Origin: an uncultured Burkholderiales bacterium
GTDB taxonomy: Bacteria > Pseudomonadota > Gammaproteobacteria > Burkholderiales > Burkholderiaceae_C
Length of the DNA: 59,659 bases
Assembly: GCA_903822825.1 (NCBI GenBank)
Contig: CAIJQQ010000045.1
Span: 1-59,659, forward strand
Reading direction: 5' to 3'
The notes under the pieces were generated by a model. It saw only the letters and a program-made list of their open reading frames with translations, had not been told where the DNA came from and searched no databases. Made by a program: the position numbers and the translations under genes. Of the stretch, positions 53,384-59,659 are shown piece after piece; position 1 is the stretch's first letter; the number at the start of each line of letters is the position of its first letter.

Positions 53384-53533
53384 AAAGTAGTAAAGTCCAA
53401 CTATACTACTCGTCATAGATTTTTCTAAGTCTTTTCTTAGATTTTGGGTACGCAAAAGTAGGTAGTTTTGAATGTGTCGGTGATAGTTAAGTCACTGAAG
53501 CAGTAGAGTAAAAAGCTTGGTGCGTCAAAGTAG
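53384..53533 (+). repeat. Three AAAGTAG direct repeats, candidate integrase arm sites
   Basis: AAAGTAG occurs at 53384, 53455 and 53527, spaced 71 and 72 bases, in the AT-rich stretch between the tRNA break and the intact tRNA; a further copy is at 55302, upstream of the integrase. Between them is a small inverted repeat, TCTAAG/CTTAGA (53424-53441). Short spaced repeats beside a crossover point are typical of arm-type integrase sites; the role is inferred. No gene is seen from 53291 to 53550. Confidence 0.4.
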
Positions 53534-53550
53534 CAAGCAGTAAAGAATCT

Positions 53551-53625
53551 GGGTCGTTAACTCAGCGGTAGAGTGCCACCTTCACACGGTGGAAGCCAGT
53601 GGTTCGATCCCACTACGACCCACCA
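53551..53625 (+). tRNA. Intact tRNA-Val(CAC), carried by the island
   Basis: A full 75-base cloverleaf: acceptor GGGTCGT/ACGACCC (all paired), D-arm ACTC/GAGT, anticodon stem CCACC/GGTGG with loop TTCACAC (anticodon CAC, reads GUG), T-arm AGTGG/CCACT with TTCGATC, and an encoded CCA. Its acceptor and anticodon stems differ from the broken host gene, so it is not the displaced half rejoined. A terminator follows directly. A weak promoter, TTGGTG then TAAAGA at 18 bases, precedes it. Confidence 0.93.
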
Positions 53626-53629
53626 GATC

Positions 53630-53662
53630 AAAAAAGCACTGATGAACTCAGTGCTTTTTTTT
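53630..53662 (+). terminator. Terminator of the island tRNA-Val
   Basis: AGCACTGA and TCAGTGCT pair over a 5-base loop, flanked by A6 and T8; a strong intrinsic terminator five bases after the tRNA. Confidence 0.9.
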
Positions 53663-53708
53663 GTTCCAAGCGCCAGCAACTCGCTTGAAAAAAACGTATA
53701 AATTTTTT

Positions 53709-53786
53709 AGCCCTACAAGCAATAGATCCGCTGCCCAGCTACTCAGCCCAGCCCTCATGCGTAAAAGTGCGCTGTAGGGCTTTTTT
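53709..53786 (+). terminator. Long-loop hairpin with T run
   Basis: AGCCCTACA and TGTAGGGCT form a perfect 9-bp stem across 55 bases and run into T6. It may be a second terminator or the end of a small structured RNA. No gene is seen from 53663 to 53909. Confidence 0.35.
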
Positions 53787-53870
53787 GATGCCCGCACGCA
53801 TTGCCCGAATGGGTCCTGCGTCCGTAAAAAATTGGGCTACGAAAAATTATGGTGAAGTACTTTTCAAATC

Positions 53871-53904
53871 AGGGTGGTGATTTTTACTCGGTACCCACCA
53901 CCCT
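53871..53904. repeat. Inverted repeat downstream of the integrase gene
   Basis: AGGGTGGTG and CACCACCCT, 9 bp with a 16-base loop, end six bases before the integrase stop region on the opposite strand. It may end integrase transcription, though the T run on that strand is poor. Confidence 0.4.
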
Positions 53905-53909
53905 AAGCG

Positions 53910-55262
53910 CTATTCCCAAGGGCGTGGTCTGCGCTTGCTTTGCAGCTCGCCAATATTCATCTCGCCTTGTAGCGGAGCAGCGTAGAAACGGTCAATCATT
54001 TCTGGACTGGTTCGTGCGTTCCTCGCGAGCGTCAGCGTGTCCACTGTTCTGCCGAACATCAATCTAAACATGATGCTGCTGTGGCGCAGGCTGTAGAGGC
54101 TTCGAGGCTCGCCAACGTTGCTCACTTTCAAACCCGTTGCATCAAGCACGATGTCAAACTGCTTAGCGAGTGATTTGATAGCGTTGTCTCGAGACTTGGC
54201 TTGAGTCATGAACACGTAGTCTGTTGGTTCAACTGGTCTGCCTAGCTCGACTTCCTGTCTGCGGCAGATGCGTTCATAGACTTTGACCGCCCATGGCATT
54301 GTGGTGATTGGAAAACTGTGCCCCTTACTAGGGGGCAGAGTGAGGCGCAAATACGTCCACTCGCGTTTGATAACCTCAACGTGCTTGTGTTGCATGTTGC
54401 GAATGTCAGTTGGGCGGATGTAACTATTGACCATAAACACAATCAAGTCAGACAAATCTTTGGTCATCTGATAGCGCTTAATCAAACGATCATTTGGACC
54501 AAGCTTGCCTCCAACTTCGCAGAAGTAGGACTCCTCTTCCTTTTCACCGTGAAAGCGCCATTCGATCCGCTTGCCTGCAAATTTCTTGCTGATCTTTGTG
54601 ATCTGTTTGTATTCGCCAACGTTGAACCATCCGCGTGGCCTATCCTCAACGCCCACTTTTGGAAACTCAGGGATATGCTTGACATAGCTGTACCTAGCGG
54701 CATGTTGCAAAACTTTGCGCACAAGACCCATGTAATTGCTAATCGTTGAAATGCTCAGCTTGGGTTCAAGCTTGGACAGCATTTGAAGGAACTCATCTAA
54801 AGTTTTGTAGTTGATGCTCAGAATGTCCATGTGCCCGAAGAAGGGCAGGATGTGCTTGTCCATTCGCAGCTCGATGTTTTGGTAAGTGAGTTTTGCCAAC
54901 TGCTTTCGCTCAACTTTGGCTTTCTCGAACTCCATGAGCAAGTGGGTCACTTTTCTAAACGGAATGACCTCGGCAGCGTTGGTATCAATGGGCAAACCTT
55001 CAAAGACTGAGACACCATGCATTCGCAGGTTGATGTCGTCGTAGAAGCGTTTGGCTGCTTCAAGTGCATCGCGCTTACTTTCAGTTTTGGTCGTGCGTTT
55101 GTAGATGTGACTGTCAGCGTAGTAGCGAACCCACCAATAGCTAGACGCTGGAATTTTGAAAATCACAAGTTTGCGCGGGTAGCCAGGAATCCGTGTGATG
55201 GTGTCCTGTAGGGGAACGGATCTGTGACGGTTTTGGGAATCGGGTTCAAATGCTCGGACCAT
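53910..55262 (-). CDS. Tyrosine recombinase (integrase) of the island
   Basis: 450-aa site-specific recombinase. The N-terminal arm-binding part (SSYWWVRYYADSHIYKRTTKT) and core-binding helices precede a catalytic domain with Arg283 (SYIRPTDIRNM), Lys313 (PPSKGH), Arg393-His394 (LYSLRHS) and nucleophile Tyr427 (MIDRFYA). The first His of the usual HxxR box is Tyr here and the His/Trp before the nucleophile is Asn, both seen in some integrases. The ATG at 55262 is preferred to an upstream TTG. It points toward the tRNA junction, as island integrases usually do. Confidence 0.92.
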   Translation of the reverse strand: MVRAFEPDSQNRHRSVPLQDTITRIPGYPRKLVIFKIPASSYWWVRYYADSHIYKRTTKTESKRDALEAAKRFYDDINLRMHGVSVFEGLPIDTNAAEVIPFRKVTHLLMEFEKAKVERKQLAKLTYQNIELRMDKHILPFFGHMDILSINYKTLDEFLQMLSKLEPKLSISTISNYMGLVRKVLQHAARYSYVKHIPEFPKVGVEDRPRGWFNVGEYKQITKISKKFAGKRIEWRFHGEKEEESYFCEVGGKLGPNDRLIKRYQMTKDLSDLIVFMVNSYIRPTDIRNMQHKHVEVIKREWTYLRLTLPPSKGHSFPITTMPWAVKVYERICRRQEVELGRPVEPTDYVFMTQAKSRDNAIKSLAKQFDIVLDATGLKVSNVGEPRSLYSLRHSSIMFRLMFGRTVDTLTLARNARTSPEMIDRFYAAPLQGEMNIGELQSKRRPRPWE

Positions 55263-55350
55263 GGCTTTTGCTCGCAATGTTTTACATAGTGTGTTTTCTG
55301 AAAAGTAGGGCAGTCAACCGAAAATGGCTGGGCCTGTGGCTTTTAGACGA

Positions 55351-56007
55351 TCAGGTTGAAGACTCAACTAAATCTTCGTTTTCTGGCTCAGCTTCAACTT
55401 TTGCCTTTGCCTTCTTACTTTTCCAGTAGTGCTGGTCATGCCAGTCTTCAAGAAAAGATTTAGCGTGTTCAATGGCCTGCGCACCATATCCATGCATTAG
55501 TGATTGAAACTTTGCGATTTCAAACTCAGAAATGAACTGATCATTGATGCCGTCGCGAGCGATTTCATCTTTGTGTTTTTGAATCCTTGAGGCCCAATTT
55601 CTAACCTCATCAGTGATGCTTCTGACTTGCTCATACGCGCGATTCAGCTTTTCTAGTTGCTTGATATCGCTGGCATCGACGTAGTACGTGCCGTAGCACT
55701 TGTTTGCATATTTCAGCAAAAAGAAAGAGTTTGATTCAATCTCTTTGTCTGTGAATAGAAAGTGTGACATTTCCATCTGCGCCCAGTAGCCTGCTTCTTT
55801 TTCTAAAGCGTTTGAGCTGACATAGAGGGATAGTTTTGCCAAGATACGGATGTAATCTTTGTGATGCCCGTGGGACTTGTAGTAGGTGAAATTCTCCGTA
55901 CCAAGCAGCCTGATCATTTCTTTACGCTTGGGGAGTTCTTTTTCATCTTCAACATTCCAAAGCATGATTGAGCCGCGCTTGATTTTTTCAAATAAGTCGT
56001 AATACAC
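55351..56007 (-). CDS. Hypothetical island protein, 218 aa
   Basis: Not recognised. The start is a GTG at 56007, chosen because AAGGAG lies six bases upstream; an ATG two bases earlier is in a different, short frame. The protein is rich in charged residues with long predicted helices (about 85-185, such as IKQLEKLNRAYEQVRSITDE) and a Lys/Glu-rich tail; no signal peptide, membrane segment or catalytic motif is seen. It lies between the integrase and another unknown gene, all on the minus strand with short gaps, so it may share their transcript. Confidence 0.65.
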   Translation of the reverse strand: MYYDLFEKIKRGSIMLWNVEDEKELPKRKEMIRLLGTENFTYYKSHGHHKDYIRILAKLSLYVSSNALEKEAGYWAQMEMSHFLFTDKEIESNSFFLLKYANKCYGTYYVDASDIKQLEKLNRAYEQVRSITDEVRNWASRIQKHKDEIARDGINDQFISEFEIAKFQSLMHGYGAQAIEHAKSFLEDWHDQHYWKSKKAKAKVEAEPENEDLVESST

Positions 56008-56070
56008 ATCGTTCTCCTTCCATGTGCTCCCTAAACCCGAAGGTCTAGGGATTGAGGTTGATTGATAGAG

Positions 56071-57111
56071 TTAAGCGGGCTGATGAATCGTGACGCCACC
56101 GATGGTTGTGCTTTGTGGTGCATTGAGCATGACCTCGGGTTGAACAGCGCCATTGATTGAAGGTAAGCCGCCAGGTTGATAGCCCTTGTCGCCCGGCTTC
56201 ATGCCCCAGCCAGAAGTAATGCCAAGTTTTTCGCGGAGTACGTCCAGCTTTTCTTGCATGGCTTCTAGGTCATCTGGCATGCTGGCTTCTGATATCAAGT
56301 TCAACAGCTGGGACTCAGTGGCTTGGTTCACTTTGAAAAATCTGACGACTCGTCGTTCATTGCCGCCGGGGTTCACGCAGACAGCAAACTCGAACATGCC
56401 TTCTTTTTTGCCTTCAGCCACGGTGTTCAATACGAATTGATCATCAACCTGCACGATGGTTTGGGCCGACTTGGCGTTGGCCTGCAAAATCTTCTTGAGC
56501 ATCTGAGTTTTGGCTTCCTTGTGCTCTTTGATGCTTTTGTTCGACTCTTCTTCTTCCTTGGTTGCCGTGATCTTTCCGATGCCACCACGCTCCTTGATGT
56601 AGTTGGGCAGTTCTTGGGCGGTCAGGTTTTCATCATGCGCCACTTGTAATACTTTTGAATACGAATAGGCGGTTTGGCGATCCATTGGAAGGATGAAACG
56701 CAGGACCGTCGTAATCCAAGGGGTGTTGATCTGAGTCTTGATCTCATGCTCTGCCTCCATGCGCTCACGCATGCGCTGCAGGATGTGGTCACGCAGGGGT
56801 GACTCGTTGATCTGAAGGGCGTAGCTGTAAATTGCTCCCAGGAGGGCATAAAGCTCCTTGGTTCCCCTGACAACATAGGTTTCCACATACTGGTCGTTCA
56901 TCTTGGCTAGGTTCTGGGCTTGTCCCAAAACCATGTCCACTTGAACTTCATTGGCGCTCTTGTCACTGGGGCGGCGGCTGTCTGACCCCCCCAAAGCCCG
57001 GTTAATGAGCAGGCCAAAAGCCAACTCGTCTACGGGGGTGGCAGCTGGGGCAGGGCTGGGAGATACCCCATTAAACCCAGGGGGGCTTGTTTGGGCAGAT
57101 TCTTGGTTCAT
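56071..57111 (-). CDS. Hypothetical island protein, 346 aa
   Basis: Not recognised. The frame is open for 60 codons further upstream, but the ATG at 57111 has AGGAG at the right distance and removes a low-complexity extension. The protein has a Pro-rich N-terminus, a helical middle with WITTVLRFILPMDRQTAY and an ELPNYIKERGGI segment, a charged linker (KEEEESNKSIKEHKEA), and a more compact C-terminal part. The middle resembles helical regions of plasmid or integrative-element proteins in general, not a named family. No membrane segment is seen. Confidence 0.7.
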   Translation of the reverse strand: MNQESAQTSPPGFNGVSPSPAPAATPVDELAFGLLINRALGGSDSRRPSDKSANEVQVDMVLGQAQNLAKMNDQYVETYVVRGTKELYALLGAIYSYALQINESPLRDHILQRMRERMEAEHEIKTQINTPWITTVLRFILPMDRQTAYSYSKVLQVAHDENLTAQELPNYIKERGGIGKITATKEEEESNKSIKEHKEAKTQMLKKILQANAKSAQTIVQVDDQFVLNTVAEGKKEGMFEFAVCVNPGGNERRVVRFFKVNQATESQLLNLISEASMPDDLEAMQEKLDVLREKLGITSGWGMKPGDKGYQPGGLPSINGAVQPEVMLNAPQSTTIGGVTIHQPA

Positions 57112-57225
57112 AAAAACTCCTGTTAAAAAATAACTTTTCGGACCGTCGGCCAGGATCGACACGACAAGCACAGGGTAGTTTTCTGGCGGCGGAGTTTTTT
57201 CACTTTTTCGATGGGGCACGAAAAA

Positions 57226-57972
57226 ATGAAAGTTCAAAGGCGGGAATGGTGTAGGCAAAAAAACTTGATTCCCTTGATTGCTGCTGGGCAATTGAGGTCA
57301 GAAATAACTGAGCCGTTTATTTACGGCACATATTTAGAGCTTTGGTGGCGATGTCTGAAGTGTTCTAAAGAGTTCACCCAGAGTTGCCGCACTGGGATAT
57401 TTACTTCCAAAAGTGCATATACGACGTATTGCATGTTCGGGGCTGTAGAAGACATGACTTTTCAGGACTGGTGGATGAGCAAAGGTCATGAATACTTCAG
57501 CGAAAGCATCACAACTTTGCAAGTCACGCTGTTTGTAAAGCGCAAGAATATTGATGCGTTTGAAATCACAGTAGATGCCTTTCAAGATGTATCAAGCCAG
57601 TTGGCTGGTAAAGAGTTTGGTTTTTGGCTTGACCAGATCTGTCTTTTGAACGCCAGGGAAGGGCTTCTGTCTGAGGCTCCTTTGTCTTGGCCAATTTTTC
57701 GTAGTCGTATCTCTTACGATGCCATTTCGCAGCTCTTGAGCATCATGGAAATCCATGATCAAATCATCCGTAATGCGCCTAGAACTAAGCTGTGGCAAAT
57801 TGGTGAGCAACTACGACTCAATCCTCAGGCTATGCCTAAATTTGGAGACTTTCCGATTGATATTGCAGACAAGCACAAGGCGATGGGTCAGACTGTCAGC
57901 AGCTATTTGAGGAAAGGCAGGGGACTAATAGATAACGCCTGCCGAGGAATGTTCCCGAAATTCAAAGCCTAA
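57226..57972 (+). CDS. Hypothetical island protein, 248 aa
   Basis: Not recognised. It is divergent from the 346-aa gene. Starts at 57226 (GGGG nine bases upstream) or 57211 are both possible. Near the N-terminus, LELWWRCLKCSKEF holds one CX2C pair, with further Cys at SCRTG and TYCMFG, perhaps a small metal site. The C-terminal half is helical and ends in the basic SSYLRKGRGLIDNACRGM. No signal or membrane segment. Confidence 0.65.
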   Translation: MKVQRREWCRQKNLIPLIAAGQLRSEITEPFIYGTYLELWWRCLKCSKEFTQSCRTGIFTSKSAYTTYCMFGAVEDMTFQDWWMSKGHEYFSESITTLQVTLFVKRKNIDAFEITVDAFQDVSSQLAGKEFGFWLDQICLLNAREGLLSEAPLSWPIFRSRISYDAISQLLSIMEIHDQIIRNAPRTKLWQIGEQLRLNPQAMPKFGDFPIDIADKHKAMGQTVSSYLRKGRGLIDNACRGMFPKFKA

Positions 57973-58005
57973 ATTAAACGAAATCAAAAATAAATAGGAG
58001 CAGAA

Positions 58006-58590
58006 ATGAATAATGCTTATGAAATTGCAGCAGCTACATATCTTCTGATTGGCATTTTTTTGGGCACGATAGGGCCAGCAGGAAAAGACATCGCTAAAGA
58101 GGTAGATCGAGCGAGAGGCTCGCCTATGACTAATGCATTCATGGAAAGAGAAGCGCCATCTGAAGTCAAGCTCTTTTTCTTCAGAATCACAATAACGCTT
58201 GGCTTTGTTCTTTTATGGCCATTTTTTATATACGGCATCATGAAAGAACATAACCGGTCCGTTGCTCTGGATAAAAAACTAGAGGACGAAAGGGCTGAAG
58301 GAATATGGTTCCATTACATGGGTGGCCATGGGACCATTACATGCAAAGATTGTGATCACAGCGAAGAAGTTACGTCGTTTATTCACGGGATCAACAGCAG
58401 CAGCTCTGGTTTCCAATGCCAAGGTTGTGGAAAGCTATCTTCGATTAGAGCAGGCGGACCTGGACGAGCTAATGAATATGAGGAAAGTTTGGAATGTGAG
58501 TGCGGAGGAACATTGAAGCGCGATAAAGTAATTTTCTGTCCAAGTTGCAGATCAAAAAATTTATCCTACCAAATGCAGTACATCACGTAA
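58006..58590 (+). CDS. Membrane protein with two zinc ribbons
   Basis: 194-aa protein with hydrophobic segments at about 8-23 and 57-78, then a soluble C-terminal part with four paired cysteine motifs: Cys113/116 and Cys138/141, and Cys164/166 and Cys178/181. These fit two consecutive zinc ribbons (TCKDC...QCQGC and ECECG...CPSC). AGGAG precedes the ATG, 33 bases after the upstream gene, so the two may be co-transcribed. The domain plan suggests a membrane-tethered protein that binds nucleic acid or another protein, but function is unknown. Confidence 0.75.
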   Translation: MNNAYEIAAATYLLIGIFLGTIGPAGKDIAKEVDRARGSPMTNAFMEREAPSEVKLFFFRITITLGFVLLWPFFIYGIMKEHNRSVALDKKLEDERAEGIWFHYMGGHGTITCKDCDHSEEVTSFIHGINSSSSGFQCQGCGKLSSIRAGGPGRANEYEESLECECGGTLKRDKVIFCPSCRSKNLSYQMQYIT

Positions 58591-58620
58591 TTTAGATGTT
58601 GGTAATTAATGTAGAAATAA

Positions 58621-59394
58621 TTAATATCTATATCGGACTGGAGCTGATGTTTTTTTGTTGCAAAGATCAAGTATTAAATTAGTAACTACATCTTGATTCT
58701 CTATCTTGATACCATTGATCAATGAGCTTGCCTTCTCAAACAAGCCAAGCTCTCTGTAGAGTTCGGCTAATTCAATCGGATATTCCTTGACGTAGTCTTC
58801 GGATTGGGATTCCACTAGTTCGGCTAATCGAATCATATTTTTCCGTTGAATTTCTGTCGGTTCGAATGACGGAAAGGTAACAGGCGCTTGCGGAGCAGGA
58901 GGTGCGATAGGCTGGGTTCGAAAAAGTAATTTATCTATAAATCTTTTAAATGAATTACGCTTGTCTGGATTAGCTCGATGCCAATCAGAAACCCACTTAA
59001 GTTCTGTAGCTTCTTGTTCCGCTGCTCGATGAGCTATGTACAAACCTCTGTAACCCTCATTGAGGTGCATCCAGTATGCTCTACGAGCAGCAAGTTCAAC
59101 TTTTTGAGAGCTGGCAGATTGAATCGCTAAAGGTAAATCAGAATCGTGTAAATGCTTCGCGAAGAAGGGCTTGTCACCTGCATCCAGTCCTGTAGTCGTG
59201 CATTCGCTCATCATGAAAAAGGTGCCACATTCACATTTACGTAAACCTCCGTCATTTGGCATTAGTGAATTTTCTCTTTTGCCGTCGGTCCAAAATGCAC
59301 TGGCACTAAAGTTTACGGATGAAAATCGTGCTTGAGCGTAAATTTTTCGACAGCATGGACTTGCAATTAATTCGTAACCTGCAATTCGAGTCAT
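58621..59394 (-). CDS. Hypothetical zinc-binding-like protein with helical repeat tail
   Basis: 257-aa protein. The N-terminal part has CC (14-15) and CEC (54-56) plus Cys65, a plausible zinc site around a WTDGKRENSLMPNDGGLRKC stretch that I associate with uncharacterised betaproteobacterial proteins. The middle is charged, followed by a Pro-rich linker (PIAPPAPQAP) and a C-terminal TPR-like helical pair (about 180-235, EYPIELAELYRELGLFEKA). Its ATG overlaps the stop of the upstream gene (ATGA). Function unknown. Confidence 0.7.
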   Translation of the reverse strand: MTRIAGYELIASPCCRKIYAQARFSSVNFSASAFWTDGKRENSLMPNDGGLRKCECGTFFMMSECTTTGLDAGDKPFFAKHLHDSDLPLAIQSASSQKVELAARRAYWMHLNEGYRGLYIAHRAAEQEATELKWVSDWHRANPDKRNSFKRFIDKLLFRTQPIAPPAPQAPVTFPSFEPTEIQRKNMIRLAELVESQSEDYVKEYPIELAELYRELGLFEKASSLINGIKIENQDVVTNLILDLCNKKTSAPVRYRY

Positions 59395-59657
59395 AACATA
59401 TACAGATCTAGCAGGCCTAAGTTGTAAATGTCATCTGCTTTTAATGACGCAAGTAATGCGACAGTAAGGATGTCTGCATTGAATGAACTTACAGAGTATT
59501 TTGTGAATCTGAGCAAGTTAAAGACAACGCGCCAATCTTTATTACCATTGTGAATTTCATCATAGAGTCTTAAAAACGTAACGATGCAAAAGAGTGGTGG
59601 TATTGCAAAGTTTGAACTTTGTAAATTTTCTGAATCGTAATTTTTAAATTGCTGAAG
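59391..59657 (-). CDS. C-terminal part of an unknown protein, cut by the window edge
   Basis: An open frame of 88 codons enters from the right edge (minus strand) and stops with a TGA that overlaps the ATG of the next gene. The sequence ends LKADDIYNLGLLDLYML and looks helical, like a repeat or immunity-type protein, but nothing is recognised. The four-base overlap is the best evidence that it is a real gene and that the two are translated together. Confidence 0.6.
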   Translation of the reverse strand, partial: LQQFKNYDSENLQSSNFAIPPLFCIVTFLRLYDEIHNGNKDWRVVFNLLRFTKYSVSSFNADILTVALLASLKADDIYNLGLLDLYML

Positions 59658-59659
59658 AA

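Larger units (their letters stand above)
53291..59659. mobile_element. Left part of a genomic island integrated in tRNA-Val
   Basis: It begins where the host tRNA-Val breaks off and runs past the right edge of the window. It holds an intact foreign tRNA-Val, a tyrosine integrase and six further genes of unknown role, in DNA visibly richer in A and T than the core. No transfer, replication, phage structural or transposase genes are visible, so prophage, integrative element or satellite cannot be told apart. The right attachment site is not in the window. Confidence 0.75.

Noticed and set aside
53251..53625. A self-splicing intron in one tRNA-Val gene
   Set aside because: The downstream tRNA is complete on its own, its stems do not pair with the upstream half (GGGCGAT versus ACGACCC, CTGCA versus GGTGG), and no intron core is visible.
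53849..54067. 72-codon plus-strand frame at the integrase 3' end
   Set aside because: Overlaps the integrase, no ribosome site and no resemblance to excisionases.
53291..59659. Insertion sequence or CRISPR array in the island
   Set aside because: No transposase frame, terminal inverted repeats or regular repeat-spacer pattern was found by eye.

Overview
The window reads as a chromosome segment of a betaproteobacterium in Burkholderiales, most likely Comamonadaceae and perhaps of the freshwater Limnohabitans/Rhodoferax type. This is inferred from gene content and order: ilvBHC-pssA-leuA, an ECF sigma factor with DUF3619/DUF3106/RDD partners, iscRSUA-hscBA-fdx followed by dnaQ and a tRNA-Val, phaCAB, and a complete propionyl-CoA/methylmalonyl-CoA module. 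No database search was run.

Layout. 1-745: C-terminal end of an RND efflux pump. 835-3895 (minus): molybdenum cofactor genes moaA-mobA-moeA. 3958-6167 (minus): an SDR oxidoreductase and an aldehyde dehydrogenase. 6307-9132: a membrane proton pyrophosphatase divergent from the soluble pyrophosphatase. 9215-13511: FemAB-like protein, nadE, glnB, a LOG-family hydrolase and diacylglycerol kinase. 13552-15779 (minus): an ECF sigma operon with a likely membrane anti-sigma factor. 16044-22039: branched-chain amino acid genes ilvB-ilvH-ilvC-pssA-leuA, with a leucine-rich leader peptide and attenuator before leuA that are too short for normal gene calling. 22165-26651: a PBP7-type peptidase, an IclR regulator, the two N-end-rule transferases aat and bpt, pgeF and a small membrane protein. 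26764-30474: phaC-phaA-phaB for polyhydroxybutyrate synthesis; the matching depolymerase phaZ is at 41937-43454. 30562-33677: SPFH/NfeD pair, dusA, and a GntR regulator. 33864-41189: methylmalonyl-CoA mutase, its chaperone MeaB, both propionyl-CoA carboxylase subunits, and a VOC protein that may be the epimerase. 41233-47000: RnfB-like ferredoxin, phaZ, aromatic/aspartate aminotransferase, uvrB. 47158-53209: Fe-S cluster operon and dnaQ. hscA has a +1 frameshift in a C6 run close to its start.

From 53291 to the end the character changes: the DNA is more AT-rich, the genes are unfamiliar, and there is a tyrosine integrase. A tRNA-Val(CAC) gene downstream of dnaQ keeps its promoter and 5' half but is cut just after the anticodon loop. 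About 260 bp further on, inside the inserted DNA, lies a different and complete tRNA-Val with the same anticodon. The simplest reading is a genomic island integrated in tRNA-Val that did not rebuild the host tRNA but brought its own. Its right end is outside the window. Visible cargo is seven genes or gene fragments including the integrase; the other six have no function I can name, and two encode zinc-ribbon-like proteins.

The core genes connect metabolically: phaCAB/phaZ store and release carbon, the propionyl-CoA module feeds succinyl-CoA, the ilv/leu genes make branched-chain amino acids, and isc supplies Fe-S clusters to enzymes such as MoaA and the RnfB-like protein.
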